Assembly (NCBI GenBank): GCA_022788185.1
Contig: JALEVV010000014.1
Location: 1-60,684, forward strand
Origin: Spirochaetales bacterium
Lineage (GTDB): Bacteria > Spirochaetota > Spirochaetia > Sphaerochaetales > Sphaerochaetaceae
DNA: 60,684 bases
Direction of reading: 5' to 3'
A program made the position numbers and the translations under genes. Under the pieces are notes generated by a model. That model did not search any database, had not been told where the DNA came from, and worked only from the letters and a program-made list of their open reading frames with translations. Positions 48,900-57,735 of this stretch are shown here, piece by piece (position 1 is the first letter of the stretch; each line of letters begins with the position of its first letter).

Positions 48900-50003
48900 C
48901 TACCTCTTCATCTTCGGGTCGAATGCGTCTCTCAGTCCATCACCGATGAAGTTGAAAGCCATTACCGTTATGAGGATGCATATTCCGGGCGGAACCCAGA
49001 GATAAGGACAGTTCCTCATTACTATCGCGTTGTTCACTGCCGAAACCATGTTGCCCCAGGATGCATAGGGGGCTCCCACTCCGATACCGAGGTAGCTCAT
49101 CGTGGACTCCATCAGGATGACTGAGCCCAGGTCCATGGTTGCCATGACGATGATGATCGGCATGACGTTGGGGACCATGTGCCTGAAAATCTTCCTTGAG
49201 GTGCTGATTCCCGTTGCCTCTGCGGCCAGCATGTACTCCATCTCCCTGACGGAGAGCATGGAGCCCCTGACCATGCGGGCAACACCAGCCCACCATATTA
49301 CACCCATTATGAACATGGTGTAGTAGATCTTCTGCCTGGGACTGACCTTCAGGGAGATCAGGAGGGAGGAGATGATGAGCATGAGGGGAATGAACGGTAT
49401 CGACTGGAAGATCTCGACCAGGCGCATGATGATCATGTCGACCTTACCGCCGTAGTAACCGGCAAGGCCACCCATCGAAACTCCGATTATGATCTCGACT
49501 GCCACCACGACAAAACCGAGCATGAGCGAGATCCTTCCGCCGTACATGAGGCGGACGAACATGTCCTGTCCCATTTCCGTGGTTCCCAGCAGGTGATCCG
49601 CAGAGGGCTTTGCACGGGTAAGAAGGATTATGTCGGTCGGAACCGTTTCGCACACCTCTCCCGTGTGCATGTCATAGTATACAGTGGCGCTGACACCGTT
49701 TTTCTCCATGGCCTTCGTCCTGTAGTACTTCAGGGGTGAATCGGGGTGCTCCTCCACGTCGGTGACGTAAAAGAGCTCCGTCTCCGTGTAGGGCATGAAG
49801 AAGGGGCCGATGAAACAGAAGATGAACATGAAGATGATCGCGCAGATGCCGGTCACGGCCAGGCGGTTTCTGATAAAGCGGCGGAAGATCATCTGTCCGG
49901 GTGTCATGAACACCTGATTGGCCTCGTAATCCTCTTCCTCGATGATTACCCTGTTTTCATTCAGGAGTTCCTCATCCATTAGCATTTCATTGTCTTTTTC
50001 CAT
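48900..50003 (-). CDS. oppC: Oligopeptide ABC transporter permease OppC
   Basis: This 367-residue permease has about six membrane helices, with the ABC-permease signature EAATGISTSRKIFRHMVPNVMP, where the EAA loop contacts the ATPase. An N-terminal hydrophilic stretch of about 35 residues precedes the first helix. A periplasmic segment near residues 75-140 (VEEHPDSPLKYYRTK, then TVYYDMHTGEVCETV) is longer than usual, in line with the enlarged OppA. AGGAGG precedes the ATG. It follows oppB by ten bases. Confidence 0.95.
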   Translation of the reverse strand: MEKDNEMLMDEELLNENRVIIEEEDYEANQVFMTPGQMIFRRFIRNRLAVTGICAIIFMFIFCFIGPFFMPYTETELFYVTDVEEHPDSPLKYYRTKAMEKNGVSATVYYDMHTGEVCETVPTDIILLTRAKPSADHLLGTTEMGQDMFVRLMYGGRISLMLGFVVVAVEIIIGVSMGGLAGYYGGKVDMIIMRLVEIFQSIPFIPLMLIISSLLISLKVSPRQKIYYTMFIMGVIWWAGVARMVRGSMLSVREMEYMLAAEATGISTSRKIFRHMVPNVMPIIIVMATMDLGSVILMESTMSYLGIGVGAPYASWGNMVSAVNNAIVMRNCPYLWVPPGICILITVMAFNFIGDGLRDAFDPKMKR

Positions 50004-50013
50004 GATGACCTCC

Positions 50014-50994
50014 TCAGCTCAGCCTTACCCTCGGATCGACGAGGGCATAGAGTATGTCGGATAAGAGGTATCCGATTACGGTCAGGACCACCAGGAACAT
50101 GTTGAAACCCATGAGGTAGGGAACGTCAGCCATGTACGATGCAGTGAGGGCGATGTTTCCAAGTCCCTCCAGTGCGAAGATGCCTTCGGTTACGGCCGCA
50201 CCTGAAAAGAGGCCGGGAAGCGAGCCGCCCAGGATCGTGACGATCGGGATGAGCGTGTTCCTGAAGGCATGGGAATAGACGACCCTGGTTTCTGGAACGC
50301 CCTTTGCGCGGGCCGTTCTCACGTAGTCGGCTGAAAGTGCGTCCAGCATGTTGGTCCTGATGTACCTCACATAGCTTCCGCAGCCTGTAACCACGAAGCA
50401 GGTAATGGGAAGCACCAGGTGCTTCGCATAGTCGCAGAATTTTGCCCAGGTCATGTGGTCTGGGTAGTTGACGCGTGCCGTCAGCATGCCGGAAACGGGC
50501 AGGATGTTGAGGCCGAACGGTCCCATCAGACGCTTCAGCATCGCCGCAAGGAAGAAGATCGGAAGGGATATTCCGATGAAGACGAGTGCCGTTACGAAGT
50601 AGTCATATTTTGAATACTGCCTTCTCGCGGCGGAAATACCGAGCGGGATGGCAATTAGCAGTTCCAGTACAAGTGCGATCGCGGCGATCGTGAATGTTAT
50701 CGGGGCATAGGTCATGATGACCTCAGTTACGGGTCTTCCGCGGGTAAGTGACATGCCCAGGTCGCCCCTGAGGGCGGATTTCAGCCAGTCAAAGTACCCC
50801 TCTACGAGTCCCTTGTCCAGGCCGTATACGGCTCTGAGCTGCTGTTTCATCTCCTCCGTGATCTTCTGGGAAGCACTGGTTGAGAGGGAAACATAGTCGG
50901 CCGGCATCGAGCGCACGAGTGCATAGAGCATTATCGATACGCCCAGGATGACTATCAGGCTTATGAGAAGCCTTCTTATTATGTATTGCTTCAA
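50014..50994 (-). CDS. oppB: Oligopeptide ABC transporter permease OppB
   Basis: This 326-residue permease starts KQYIIRRLLISLIVILGVSIML, typical of OppB. The EAA-like loop is ALSADYVRTARAKGVPETRVVYSHAFRNTLIP. About six membrane helices are visible. The TTG at 50994 is chosen because GGAGAG lies just upstream; the frame is open further but those residues are proline- and glycine-rich and would run over the terminator after oppA. It leads the oppBCDF cluster. Transcription likely reaches it by read-through of that terminator. Confidence 0.92.
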   Translation of the reverse strand: MKQYIIRRLLISLIVILGVSIMLYALVRSMPADYVSLSTSASQKITEEMKQQLRAVYGLDKGLVEGYFDWLKSALRGDLGMSLTRGRPVTEVIMTYAPITFTIAAIALVLELLIAIPLGISAARRQYSKYDYFVTALVFIGISLPIFFLAAMLKRLMGPFGLNILPVSGMLTARVNYPDHMTWAKFCDYAKHLVLPITCFVVTGCGSYVRYIRTNMLDALSADYVRTARAKGVPETRVVYSHAFRNTLIPIVTILGGSLPGLFSGAAVTEGIFALEGLGNIALTASYMADVPYLMGFNMFLVVLTVIGYLLSDILYALVDPRVRLS

Positions 50995-51021
50995 GACGGT
51001 CTCTCCTTTTTTTCGGTCAGT

Positions 51022-51052
51022 TGAAAAAGAAGGCGGGGGAGGTCCCCCGCCT
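51022..51052 (-). terminator. Partial terminator between oppA and oppB
   Basis: Reading leftward, AGGCGGGGG-ACCT-CCCCCGCCT (51052-51031) is followed by TCTTTTTCA. It lies 20 bases after the oppA stop. Such a stem usually sets oppA above oppBCDF by partial termination and by shielding the oppA mRNA end. Confidence 0.85.
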
Positions 51053-51071
51053 TGACGGGTCACTCATGTGA

Positions 51072-53084
51072 CTAGTTGAGTCTGACCTTCCAGAGTTCGT
51101 CCGTGTAGTCCCAGAAAGCGGTCGTGTTGGCCGGAATCGTGGACATGTCGATGTTGTTCTGATTGTAAGCGATGATGTTCTTTCTCTGGTAGAGGGGAAG
51201 CTCGATCGCAAGGTCCATTGCCCGGTCAAGCATTTCGGTGACAAGAGCCTTTCTCTCTTCAAGATCGACGGTAACGATGATCTCGTCGAGGAGGGAATCC
51301 ATCTCCGCATCATTGATCCTGTATCTGTTCTGTCCGCCTGTGGACTTGAACTGAGTGGACTTATCACATGTGGTGACGTTACCCCATGCGAGGGTGAAGA
51401 TGTCTGCAGTACCGTCGTTCATTGCCGACTGGAGGACTGCGAACTGAACATCCTGAATCTGGAGTTCACCGCCGAGGGCTGCCATGTCGTTGGCTGCCTG
51501 TGTGTACATTGCATATGCCGGGTGGTCGCCGACTCCGCTGCCGCCGATGTATGCGCTGACTACGAGCTGGTTGCCGTTCTTGTCAACGAGTTTGCCGTTT
51601 TTCTGCTCATATCCTGCAGCCTTGAAGTACTCAAGTGCCTTTGCGGGATCATAAGGATAGTATTCCTTTGCATCATCGGGATACTCGGCAAGTACTGTGG
51701 TCATGGGGCGTTCGATGACCTGTGCGATCTTTGAGCCGTAGTAACCTGCAACGGAAGCCCTTCTGTTCATGAGGGAGAAGAGACCGCGGCGTACGTTGAC
51801 ATCCAGATTCTCGCAGTTGTAACCGGAGTAGCCGTAACCGGCGTTGTCTGTCAGGTCATAGGAAAGTCCGAGTGCATCGAGCTGCTCGACGTTCTCCCTG
51901 CTGCCTGAGGGGTTTGCGATATCGATCGTTCCGGCAGAGAGGGAAGCGAGGGTGTCGGCTTCGGGAACGAACTGCCACTTAACGGTTCCGATTGCGGGAA
52001 CTCCTTCGAAGTAGTTGACGTTGGCAACTGCCGTTGCGATGTTGTTTGAGAAGTCCTTGAAGATGTAGGGACCTGCTCCGAGCGGCTTCATGTTGGCCTG
52101 GATTGCGGAAACGTCACCCTTGACGAGCTTTCCGTAGTAGTGCTCGGGCATGAAGTACATGTTGATGTTCCTGTCACCGTAGATATTGATGGATGCGTAT
52201 GTGATTGTAGCCGTGTAGTCGTCAATTCTCTTCACGCCGGAAATTTCAGGAACATCGATGCCGTCTGCAAGGTTACCCTTGATGTAGCCTTCCTGAAGCT
52301 TTGAAAGCCACCAGGATTCGGGATCGTAGGAATCACCGTAGTTGGTGAACTCGATCTCGGCGATGAGTGCGAGGACCTGGTCAGCGTTCTTTGCATCAAT
52401 GGCTGCCCACTGGTCACCGAATCCCTCACTCTTTGCATAGCCTTCCCAGTCGTAGCTGTCGAGACCTGCCCACCAGCCCTCGAGGTTGCTGTCGATGAGA
52501 TATGTGATGTAGTCTTCCTTACTGATTGTGTCCAGGGAGTACTTTGCGGCTGCTTCCTCAGCATAGCCGTTGATGGTTACTTCGTAGTCGGGATCATCGT
52601 AGTAGTATTCCTTGATACCCACGATATCCTCGGTGATGAGGGCTGCGGGACCTGTGTATGAGGGGTCTGCAGTCACATAGAGGCAGTAGAGATAGTCATC
52701 GATCGTGACGGGCTCGCCGTCGGAGAAGACCATTCCCGGTTTACAGGTGACGGTATATGTGACTGTTCCGTCCCCGTTGTCCTTTGTCTCGATATTGCCG
52801 GCCCAGGGTATGAGCTCATTGTCGGCATTGACGCGGCAGGGGGATGTGAAGATCTGCTCGATGACCTGCTGGTCATATGCGCTCTCTGCGAGAACGGGAT
52901 TCCATTTTTCCTCGAAGGTCGCGGGAACCGCGATTACGAGTGTCTTATCTGCCTGTGCGGGAGTTTTTGCCTGGGGTGCAGCAGCTGCTGAAGCAGAAGC
53001 TTCCTTTGCGCCGCCGGCAAAAACAGATGTGAGACAGAAAAGAACGATCATTGCCAGTGCGATGGCTTTTCTCTTGTTTCTCAT
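51072..53084 (-). CDS. oppA: Oligopeptide ABC transporter substrate-binding protein OppA
   Basis: This 670-residue SBP family 5 protein captures peptides outside the inner membrane. The signal peptide MRNKRKAIALAMIVLFCLTSVFA is followed by the spirochaete-type AGGAKEAS and an Ala/Gln-rich linker. The family block AESAYDQQVIEQIFTSPC and the later MKPLGAGPYIFKDF are present. It is about 130 residues longer than usual. The extra acidic, aromatic sequence lies near residues 160-275 (YYYDDPDYEVTING to SWWLSKLQ) and may change peptide choice or contact the enlarged OppC loop. GGAGG precedes the ATG. It is first in the operon, ahead of a partial terminator. Confidence 0.93.
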   Translation of the reverse strand: MRNKRKAIALAMIVLFCLTSVFAGGAKEASASAAAAPQAKTPAQADKTLVIAVPATFEEKWNPVLAESAYDQQVIEQIFTSPCRVNADNELIPWAGNIETKDNGDGTVTYTVTCKPGMVFSDGEPVTIDDYLYCLYVTADPSYTGPAALITEDIVGIKEYYYDDPDYEVTINGYAEEAAAKYSLDTISKEDYITYLIDSNLEGWWAGLDSYDWEGYAKSEGFGDQWAAIDAKNADQVLALIAEIEFTNYGDSYDPESWWLSKLQEGYIKGNLADGIDVPEISGVKRIDDYTATITYASINIYGDRNINMYFMPEHYYGKLVKGDVSAIQANMKPLGAGPYIFKDFSNNIATAVANVNYFEGVPAIGTVKWQFVPEADTLASLSAGTIDIANPSGSRENVEQLDALGLSYDLTDNAGYGYSGYNCENLDVNVRRGLFSLMNRRASVAGYYGSKIAQVIERPMTTVLAEYPDDAKEYYPYDPAKALEYFKAAGYEQKNGKLVDKNGNQLVVSAYIGGSGVGDHPAYAMYTQAANDMAALGGELQIQDVQFAVLQSAMNDGTADIFTLAWGNVTTCDKSTQFKSTGGQNRYRINDAEMDSLLDEIIVTVDLEERKALVTEMLDRAMDLAIELPLYQRKNIIAYNQNNIDMSTIPANTTAFWDYTDELWKVRLN

Positions 53085-53134
53085 TAAGTTTTTCCTCCTA
53101 TAGTGGTGATTTCTATTTAAACCATAACTGTTTA

Positions 53135-53163
53135 TTTATAGCGTGGATAACTATTGTTTACAA
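53135..53163 (-). promoter_or_regulatory. Promoter of the opp operon
   Basis: Reading leftward, TTGTAA (53163-53158), a 17-base spacer and TATAAA (53140-53135) predict a leader of about 45 bases that ends in AGGAGGAAAAA before oppA. Confidence 0.7.
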
Positions 53164-53234
53164 GTTAAATATTCGAATTCATCCATTTGGGTGTGAAAAT
53201 GCTTCCTGTGTCACATGTTAACCCCGTTTTTCAG

Positions 53235-53263
53235 TTGATAGAGTTGCATCTTTCCTTTATGAT
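53235..53263 (+). promoter_or_regulatory. Promoter of the chaperone-usher pair
   Basis: TTGATA at 53235-53240, a 17-base spacer and TATGAT at 53258-53263 lie 78 bases before the chosen chaperone start. A GTG at 53270, six bases after the -10 box, is in the same frame and could serve as a leaderless start. Confidence 0.6.
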
Positions 53264-53341
53264 GAAGAGGTGTCATATCTGTCCGGTATGTCCGATTCTT
53301 TGCTCCGGAGGATACCGTCCTGTGGCGACGGTTCAAAGCTG

Positions 53342-54073
53342 ATGAAAAAAACACTTGCCGTTCTGGCCCTGCTTATTTTTGCCGTTCTGGAGGTTTTCGC
53401 CTTTCAGTTCGAGCCTCTCACCCAGTCCTTTTCCGTTTCAGGGTCATCTTCAACCAGAACATACACGATAACCAATGACAGCGATGAGACCATTGCGGTG
53501 ACTGTGTCAGCCCTGGTCCGTGACCAGGATTCAGCCGGTGCCGAGGTGAACAAGGATGGATCGGCATACTTCTCCATCCAGCCGGCAAAGGTCCTCATCC
53601 AGCCCCAGAGTGCCCAGATCATCCGTGTCCAGTACAGGGGACCGAAGACCGTCACCAGGGAGCTGAGCTTCAGAATCAAGGCGGAGCAGATTCCATATTC
53701 CCAGGGCAGAAGCTCCACGAACACCAGCATGTTCAACTTCCTCTATGTCTATAATGCATCGGCATATGTGACCCCGACCAAGGTCACTGAGAAGGTCGTC
53801 CTCTCCAAGGCCGCAGAGGATGGGGAAGGAAAGCTTGCCCTCACATTCGCAAATGCAGGTACCGTGCACCAGCTCCTGAATGAGGCTGTCGTGACCGTGA
53901 CCGATGCCGCAGGACACACCGTGACGCTTACCGGCGCCGAGGCGCTTCCGGACATCTATGGCATAAACATCCTGGCCGGAAAGACCTGGACGAAGAGCGT
54001 CCCCTGGCCTGAAGGACTTGACAGGGGATCGACATACAGGGCTTCCCTTTCCTATAGCTATTCCGCCCAGTGA
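53342..54073 (+). CDS. PapD-like periplasmic fimbrial chaperone
   Basis: This 243-residue exported protein has a signal peptide (MKKTLAVLALLIFAVLEVFA) and a mature region with the order of strands of pilus chaperones. FEPLTQSFSVSGSSSTRTYTITNDSDETIAVTVSAL is the first Ig domain start. IQPAKVLIQPQSAQIIRVQYRGPKTVTRELSFRI is the diagnostic block with the G1-strand and conserved arginine. ALTFANAGTVHQLLNEAVVTV opens the second domain. Such proteins donate a strand to pilin subunits and carry them to the usher. The ATG at 53342 is chosen for its signal peptide. The usher-like gene follows after seven bases; no pilin is beside them. Confidence 0.85.
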   Translation: MKKTLAVLALLIFAVLEVFAFQFEPLTQSFSVSGSSSTRTYTITNDSDETIAVTVSALVRDQDSAGAEVNKDGSAYFSIQPAKVLIQPQSAQIIRVQYRGPKTVTRELSFRIKAEQIPYSQGRSSTNTSMFNFLYVYNASAYVTPTKVTEKVVLSKAAEDGEGKLALTFANAGTVHQLLNEAVVTVTDAAGHTVTLTGAEALPDIYGINILAGKTWTKSVPWPEGLDRGSTYRASLSYSYSAQ

Positions 54074-54080
54074 GTGAGAG

Positions 54081-57000
54081 ATGCGTCGTAAGCCTGGATA
54101 TCGTTTCAGGACAATACTGAGCGCAGTATTCATAATACTTCTCTGGCTCTCAGCCCTGTCATACATCACATGGTTTCTTTTCAGGACGGCTCCTGCCGAG
54201 GTCCCAGTGCAGTCTGCCGTGGCAGCCGTGTCCGAAGCGGATGATGACGGTCATGTCATCAGAGAGGCAGAAGAAGTCAGTCCTTCCGTATCCGTTCAGG
54301 GGAAATTCAGGCCTACTGCTCCCATTCAGGAGGAATTCAGGCCTACTGATCCAATTCAGGAGGAAGTGAACTTTCCTGTAATCACTTCAGAGGTTATTCC
54401 CGTTTATTCTGAAAAACCCGTCCTGGAAACTTCTTCCCAAGTCACGATGGTGTCTTCCGGTGAGACTCATGAAACCGTGCCCGAAGAGGGCGTAACTGAA
54501 ATACCTCATTCAGAGCCTGCCATCATCCGCGTTCCCGATGAGCCGATAATGTTTGAGCCCTTCGTGATGGAGATGATGGATGAAGACACTCTCTTCCTTC
54601 CTCCCGTCACACCGGTTTACGATGATGACTTCTTTGCCGATTTCTTCGTCTCGGGAAGCGACACGCTCACGATTGAGGACGGTATATATTATTACAGGTT
54701 ATATGCTGATACGGAGTATCTGGGTGATGTGGAGCTCTCCTACAGGGATGGGGTAGGATATATTCCGACTGCCGCTCTGAAGCTTTATCTCGGCGGGCTG
54801 ATCACTGATGAGGCCTATTCAAGGATCTTTGACGGGGCAGGGGAGGAGTGCACCTCTGATTACCTTAATGAGAAGCAGGTTGCCAACGAAATCAATGATG
54901 AGGATTTCACCGTAACCCTTTACTTCACCGTCACCGACATGCCGGAAAGGGTACTTTCCGTATCATCTTACTCGGCCAGCCGTGATCGCTTCACCCTCTC
55001 GGGTGCAATTCCCGTTAAGCGGCAGTTCTTCAGCTGGGCCAGCTCCTATTCCCTCTATGCCAACTTCGACTGGATGCTTGAACCATCCTATTACTACTGG
55101 TATTCCTCCCTCTCCAGCTCCAACTACATGACGTTCGGGCCCCTGAACCTGGATTTCCACTACTCCCTGAACTACAGGGCCGGAGCACTGTCCTTCTCTT
55201 TTTCCTCCTACAGGTTTTTCTTTGACCTGCCTGAGGCCAGCACGAGGATCTCCTTCGGAAACATCAGCGGGTTCGGACTGTCAAACAGCAATACGGCTGT
55301 GGGAATCCAGTATGAAAAGAACTTCTCATACGGCACTCAGAGTGCCAAACGCAGCAGTCAGCAGCAGTATGTGGAGGTCAATGAGGACAGCCGCATAACC
55401 ATTGAAACCAACGGGAAGAAAATTTACGAACGTACCGTGACTCCCGGAAAGTACCGCATAAGGGACTTCACGTTTGAGACCGGAGTGAATGACGTTACCA
55501 TCATAGTGACTCCGCTCTGGGCACTTCAGCAGGCAGGGCCTGATGAAACGGTAACACAGTACAGCGAGGTTTACACATTCTCCCTTGCATATGACAGTCA
55601 GCTGCTTGCCTTTGGCGATACACTCTACGGAGGAAGCATTACGCTGGGCCGGGAAACCCTGAAGGGCAGTGCGGCCCCGTCCGGAGGCTTTGCCCTGGAG
55701 CTCCTTCCCGGCTACCGCCATGTCTACCACTTCGATGACATCTCGCTCTCTTACTATCAGGATTTCGGAATCAGTGAAACAACCACGCTGAAGACCGATT
55801 TCTCGGTGGCCATGAGACCCGATAGCCATTTCATGGCCTCTGCCGACATCGGGGTCATCAATGCCAACAGGCTGGGAACGACCACTTTTTCCTCAGATGT
55901 GAAGCTTGATGACAGGAGTGACGTTCCCCGCGTGAGTCTCTCACTTGCCCATCGCTTCATAATGAAGCAGAAGACCTTCAGCTCCCTCTCGGCTTCCCTT
56001 GATGTGAGTAACCCGGAGGTAAACGGCAGTGATACGGTCGAAATGAGTCTTTCCGTCAGTACCGGAGGCTCCCTGGGAATCCTGCGCTACAGCCTCTCCG
56101 GCCTCATCACAGTGAATTCCTCACATCTCACCGATCCCGTGTGGAGACTGAACGGCTCCTTAAGCTTCTCTCCGATGAAGAACATGAGCATCTCCACGTC
56201 CATCTCCGCATACATGAACGGCAGCGTTGATCCTAAGCCCCAGATAGCCGGTTACATATCGGCCTCAATGTCCTTCGGAAAGACCGGTGTATCCTACTCA
56301 TCCGACTATTTCAGGAGCAACAGCATAGGCGTTTCCACGACATTGGGCGGGGACGGCCTGGCAGTGAATCTTTCAGGACTTACCTTCGCGGATCCGCTGA
56401 AGCACAGTCTCGCCGCATCCTATTCCCACTACGGACAGAGCTATCTCTTCGGCGCAAGGGCCCAGGCCTATGACCGGTACAACAGGTATTCGGCCGGCTT
56501 CTCCCTTTCGAGTGCGATGTTCTTCACTGACGGGCTTTTTGCCTTCAGCCGCTCGGTACGTGACAACTTCCTGCTCATCAGACCCGAAGGCTCGATGAAA
56601 AAGGCCTCGATCGAGGTGGCCCGCTCCACCGGAAGCAATGCCGAGAATCTCAGAACCTGGTTCGGTACCGGTGTATACACCGGACTTTCGTCGAAAAGCA
56701 GGAATAATCTGGTGACTTACATTTCAGGCCGCGATGAGTTTGCCGACACGCAGACCTATGCCTATGAGATTATCACGGGAACCCGCGGCGGATACTCGAT
56801 CCGCGCCGTCATCCCCGATGTCTTCACTGTTACGGGCATAATAAGTGAGAACGGGACCCGGAGGACGGATTTCTCCTCACCAGTTTATGAGTGTCTGAAG
56901 AACAGTGAGACGGGTGAGCTGTACCTGGCGGAAAATCCGGCCCTCTATCTCTTCTCCGATCAGGATGGCCGGTTCATCCTGTCCGGTGCAGAAAGCGGGC

Positions 57001-57344
57001 TGTACTTCTTCGATTATCAGTACGGCAACGACTGGTATGCCGTTGCCTTTGAGGTGGGAGATGAGGAGGATGAGGAAAAAAGGGTATGGCAGTTCATGGA
57101 TTTCGATGCCAGTTCCCTCATCCCCTTCGAAAAGACTGAGGACGGTGAAATCGCTGCCGGATTCGAATATGTGCCGGCCGTGGAGCTGCTTTCCGACTAC
57201 TATGGGTTCGGAATTCTTGAGGGCGGAATGGCAGTGGATACCTCCGCTTTCTGGTCATCGCTCTTCCCTGAGTTCGATGAAACTGAGGACTGGTCCTCAG
57301 ATGAGAAGATCCCTGAGGAAACCGTTGTCTTTTCTGCCGAGTGA
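54081..57344 (+). CDS. Divergent fimbrial usher-like outer-membrane protein
   Basis: This 1,087-residue protein resembles chaperone-usher outer-membrane ushers. Residues 10-33 form one hydrophobic segment with no good cleavage site. An acidic, Pro/Glu-rich linker follows to about 190 and includes a tandem FRPTxPIQEE repeat. Residues about 195-300 look like the usher N-terminal domain (LYADTEYLGDVELSYRDGVGYIP). Residues 433-476 match the plug/middle region (VNEDSRITIETNGKKIYE). A long beta-barrel region, rich in alternating aromatic strands, runs to about 900. The C-terminus has a carboxypeptidase-regulatory-like block (LFSDQDGRFILSGAESGLYFF) and an acidic tail. The anchored N-terminus and linker are not normal for ushers. 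Usher assignment is moderately strong because of its chaperone neighbour. Confidence 0.72.
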   Translation: MRRKPGYRFRTILSAVFIILLWLSALSYITWFLFRTAPAEVPVQSAVAAVSEADDDGHVIREAEEVSPSVSVQGKFRPTAPIQEEFRPTDPIQEEVNFPVITSEVIPVYSEKPVLETSSQVTMVSSGETHETVPEEGVTEIPHSEPAIIRVPDEPIMFEPFVMEMMDEDTLFLPPVTPVYDDDFFADFFVSGSDTLTIEDGIYYYRLYADTEYLGDVELSYRDGVGYIPTAALKLYLGGLITDEAYSRIFDGAGEECTSDYLNEKQVANEINDEDFTVTLYFTVTDMPERVLSVSSYSASRDRFTLSGAIPVKRQFFSWASSYSLYANFDWMLEPSYYYWYSSLSSSNYMTFGPLNLDFHYSLNYRAGALSFSFSSYRFFFDLPEASTRISFGNISGFGLSNSNTAVGIQYEKNFSYGTQSAKRSSQQQYVEVNEDSRITIETNGKKIYERTVTPGKYRIRDFTFETGVNDVTIIVTPLWALQQAGPDETVTQYSEVYTFSLAYDSQLLAFGDTLYGGSITLGRETLKGSAAPSGGFALELLPGYRHVYHFDDISLSYYQDFGISETTTLKTDFSVAMRPDSHFMASADIGVINANRLGTTTFSSDVKLDDRSDVPRVSLSLAHRFIMKQKTFSSLSASLDVSNPEVNGSDTVEMSLSVSTGGSLGILRYSLSGLITVNSSHLTDPVWRLNGSLSFSPMKNMSISTSISAYMNGSVDPKPQIAGYISASMSFGKTGVSYSSDYFRSNSIGVSTTLGGDGLAVNLSGLTFADPLKHSLAASYSHYGQSYLFGARAQAYDRYNRYSAGFSLSSAMFFTDGLFAFSRSVRDNFLLIRPEGSMKKASIEVARSTGSNAENLRTWFGTGVYTGLSSKSRNNLVTYISGRDEFADTQTYAYEIITGTRGGYSIRAVIPDVFTVTGIISENGTRRTDFSSPVYECLKNSETGELYLAENPALYLFSDQDGRFILSGAESGLYFFDYQYGNDWYAVAFEVGDEEDEEKRVWQFMDFDASSLIPFEKTEDGEIAAGFEYVPAVELLSDYYGFGILEGGMAVDTSAFWSSLFPEFDETEDWSSDEKIPEETVVFSAE
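54305..54364 (+). repeat. Two-copy 30-base in-frame tandem repeat in the usher-like gene
   Basis: Copies at 54305-54334 and 54335-54364 differ at only two positions and encode FRPTAPIQEE and FRPTDPIQEE in the acidic linker. A partial third unit begins with a related sequence (GKFRPTAP). Copy number may vary between strains. Confidence 0.85.
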
Positions 57345-57351
57345 TTTCGTA

Positions 57352-57380
57352 TTGACATAAATAGGTCAAATACCTATTTT
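57352..57380 (+). promoter_or_regulatory. V-ATPase operon promoter with palindromic operator
   Basis: A perfect TTGACA at 57352-57357, a 17-base spacer and TATTTT at 57375-57380 lie 21 bases before the first ATG. A perfect inverted repeat AAATAGGT-CAAAT-ACCTATTT (57359-57379) fills the spacer and the -10 box. AAGGTGG follows as the ribosome site. Confidence 0.7.
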
Positions 57381-57401
57381 CATTGGGTAAGGTGGTTTCA
57401 T

Positions 57402-57734
57402 ATGTTGAAAGATGTGATCGGGGAGATCCTCGAAGCCGAGAAGAAGGCCGATGAAACGATTAAAAATGCCGAAGATCAGTGCCGGAGGATTCTGGAAGAA
57501 GCAGGAGCCAGGGCTGACTCTCTGGTAAGGGATGCCTCCGCTCTGGCCATGAGTGAGACAAAAAAGGCCGTTGAGGAAGCTCAGAAAGCCTCTTCCCGGA
57601 TTGTTAAGGAACATGAGAAGGCACTTGAGGAGTCACTTGTCTCCTCCTCATCGATCAGCGACGCAGCTGCCAAGGCCGCTGCCTCCGACGTGTTCAGACT
57701 CATCCTGACAACTGCCGTTAACTGCGGGGAGTGA
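57402..57734 (+). CDS. V-type ATPase G/H-like peripheral stalk subunit
   Basis: This 110-residue protein is almost entirely helical, with a coiled-coil pattern from about residue 5 to 80 (GEILEAEKKADETIKNAEDQCRRILEEA). It fits the small H/G subunit of archaeal and bacterial V-type ATPases, which pairs with subunit E as a peripheral stalk. It is the first gene of the operon, with the subunit C gene starting one base after its stop. Identity rests on composition and context rather than on a strong motif. Confidence 0.78.
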   Translation: MLKDVIGEILEAEKKADETIKNAEDQCRRILEEAGARADSLVRDASALAMSETKKAVEEAQKASSRIVKEHEKALEESLVSSSSISDAAAKAAASDVFRLILTTAVNCGE

Positions 57735-57735
57735 T

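Noticed and set aside
53270-53341. N-terminal extension of the fimbrial chaperone from a GTG at 53270
   Set aside because: It would place 24 polar residues ahead of the signal peptide, which would block normal export. The start at 53342 was kept, although the GTG sits at a leaderless distance from the -10 box.
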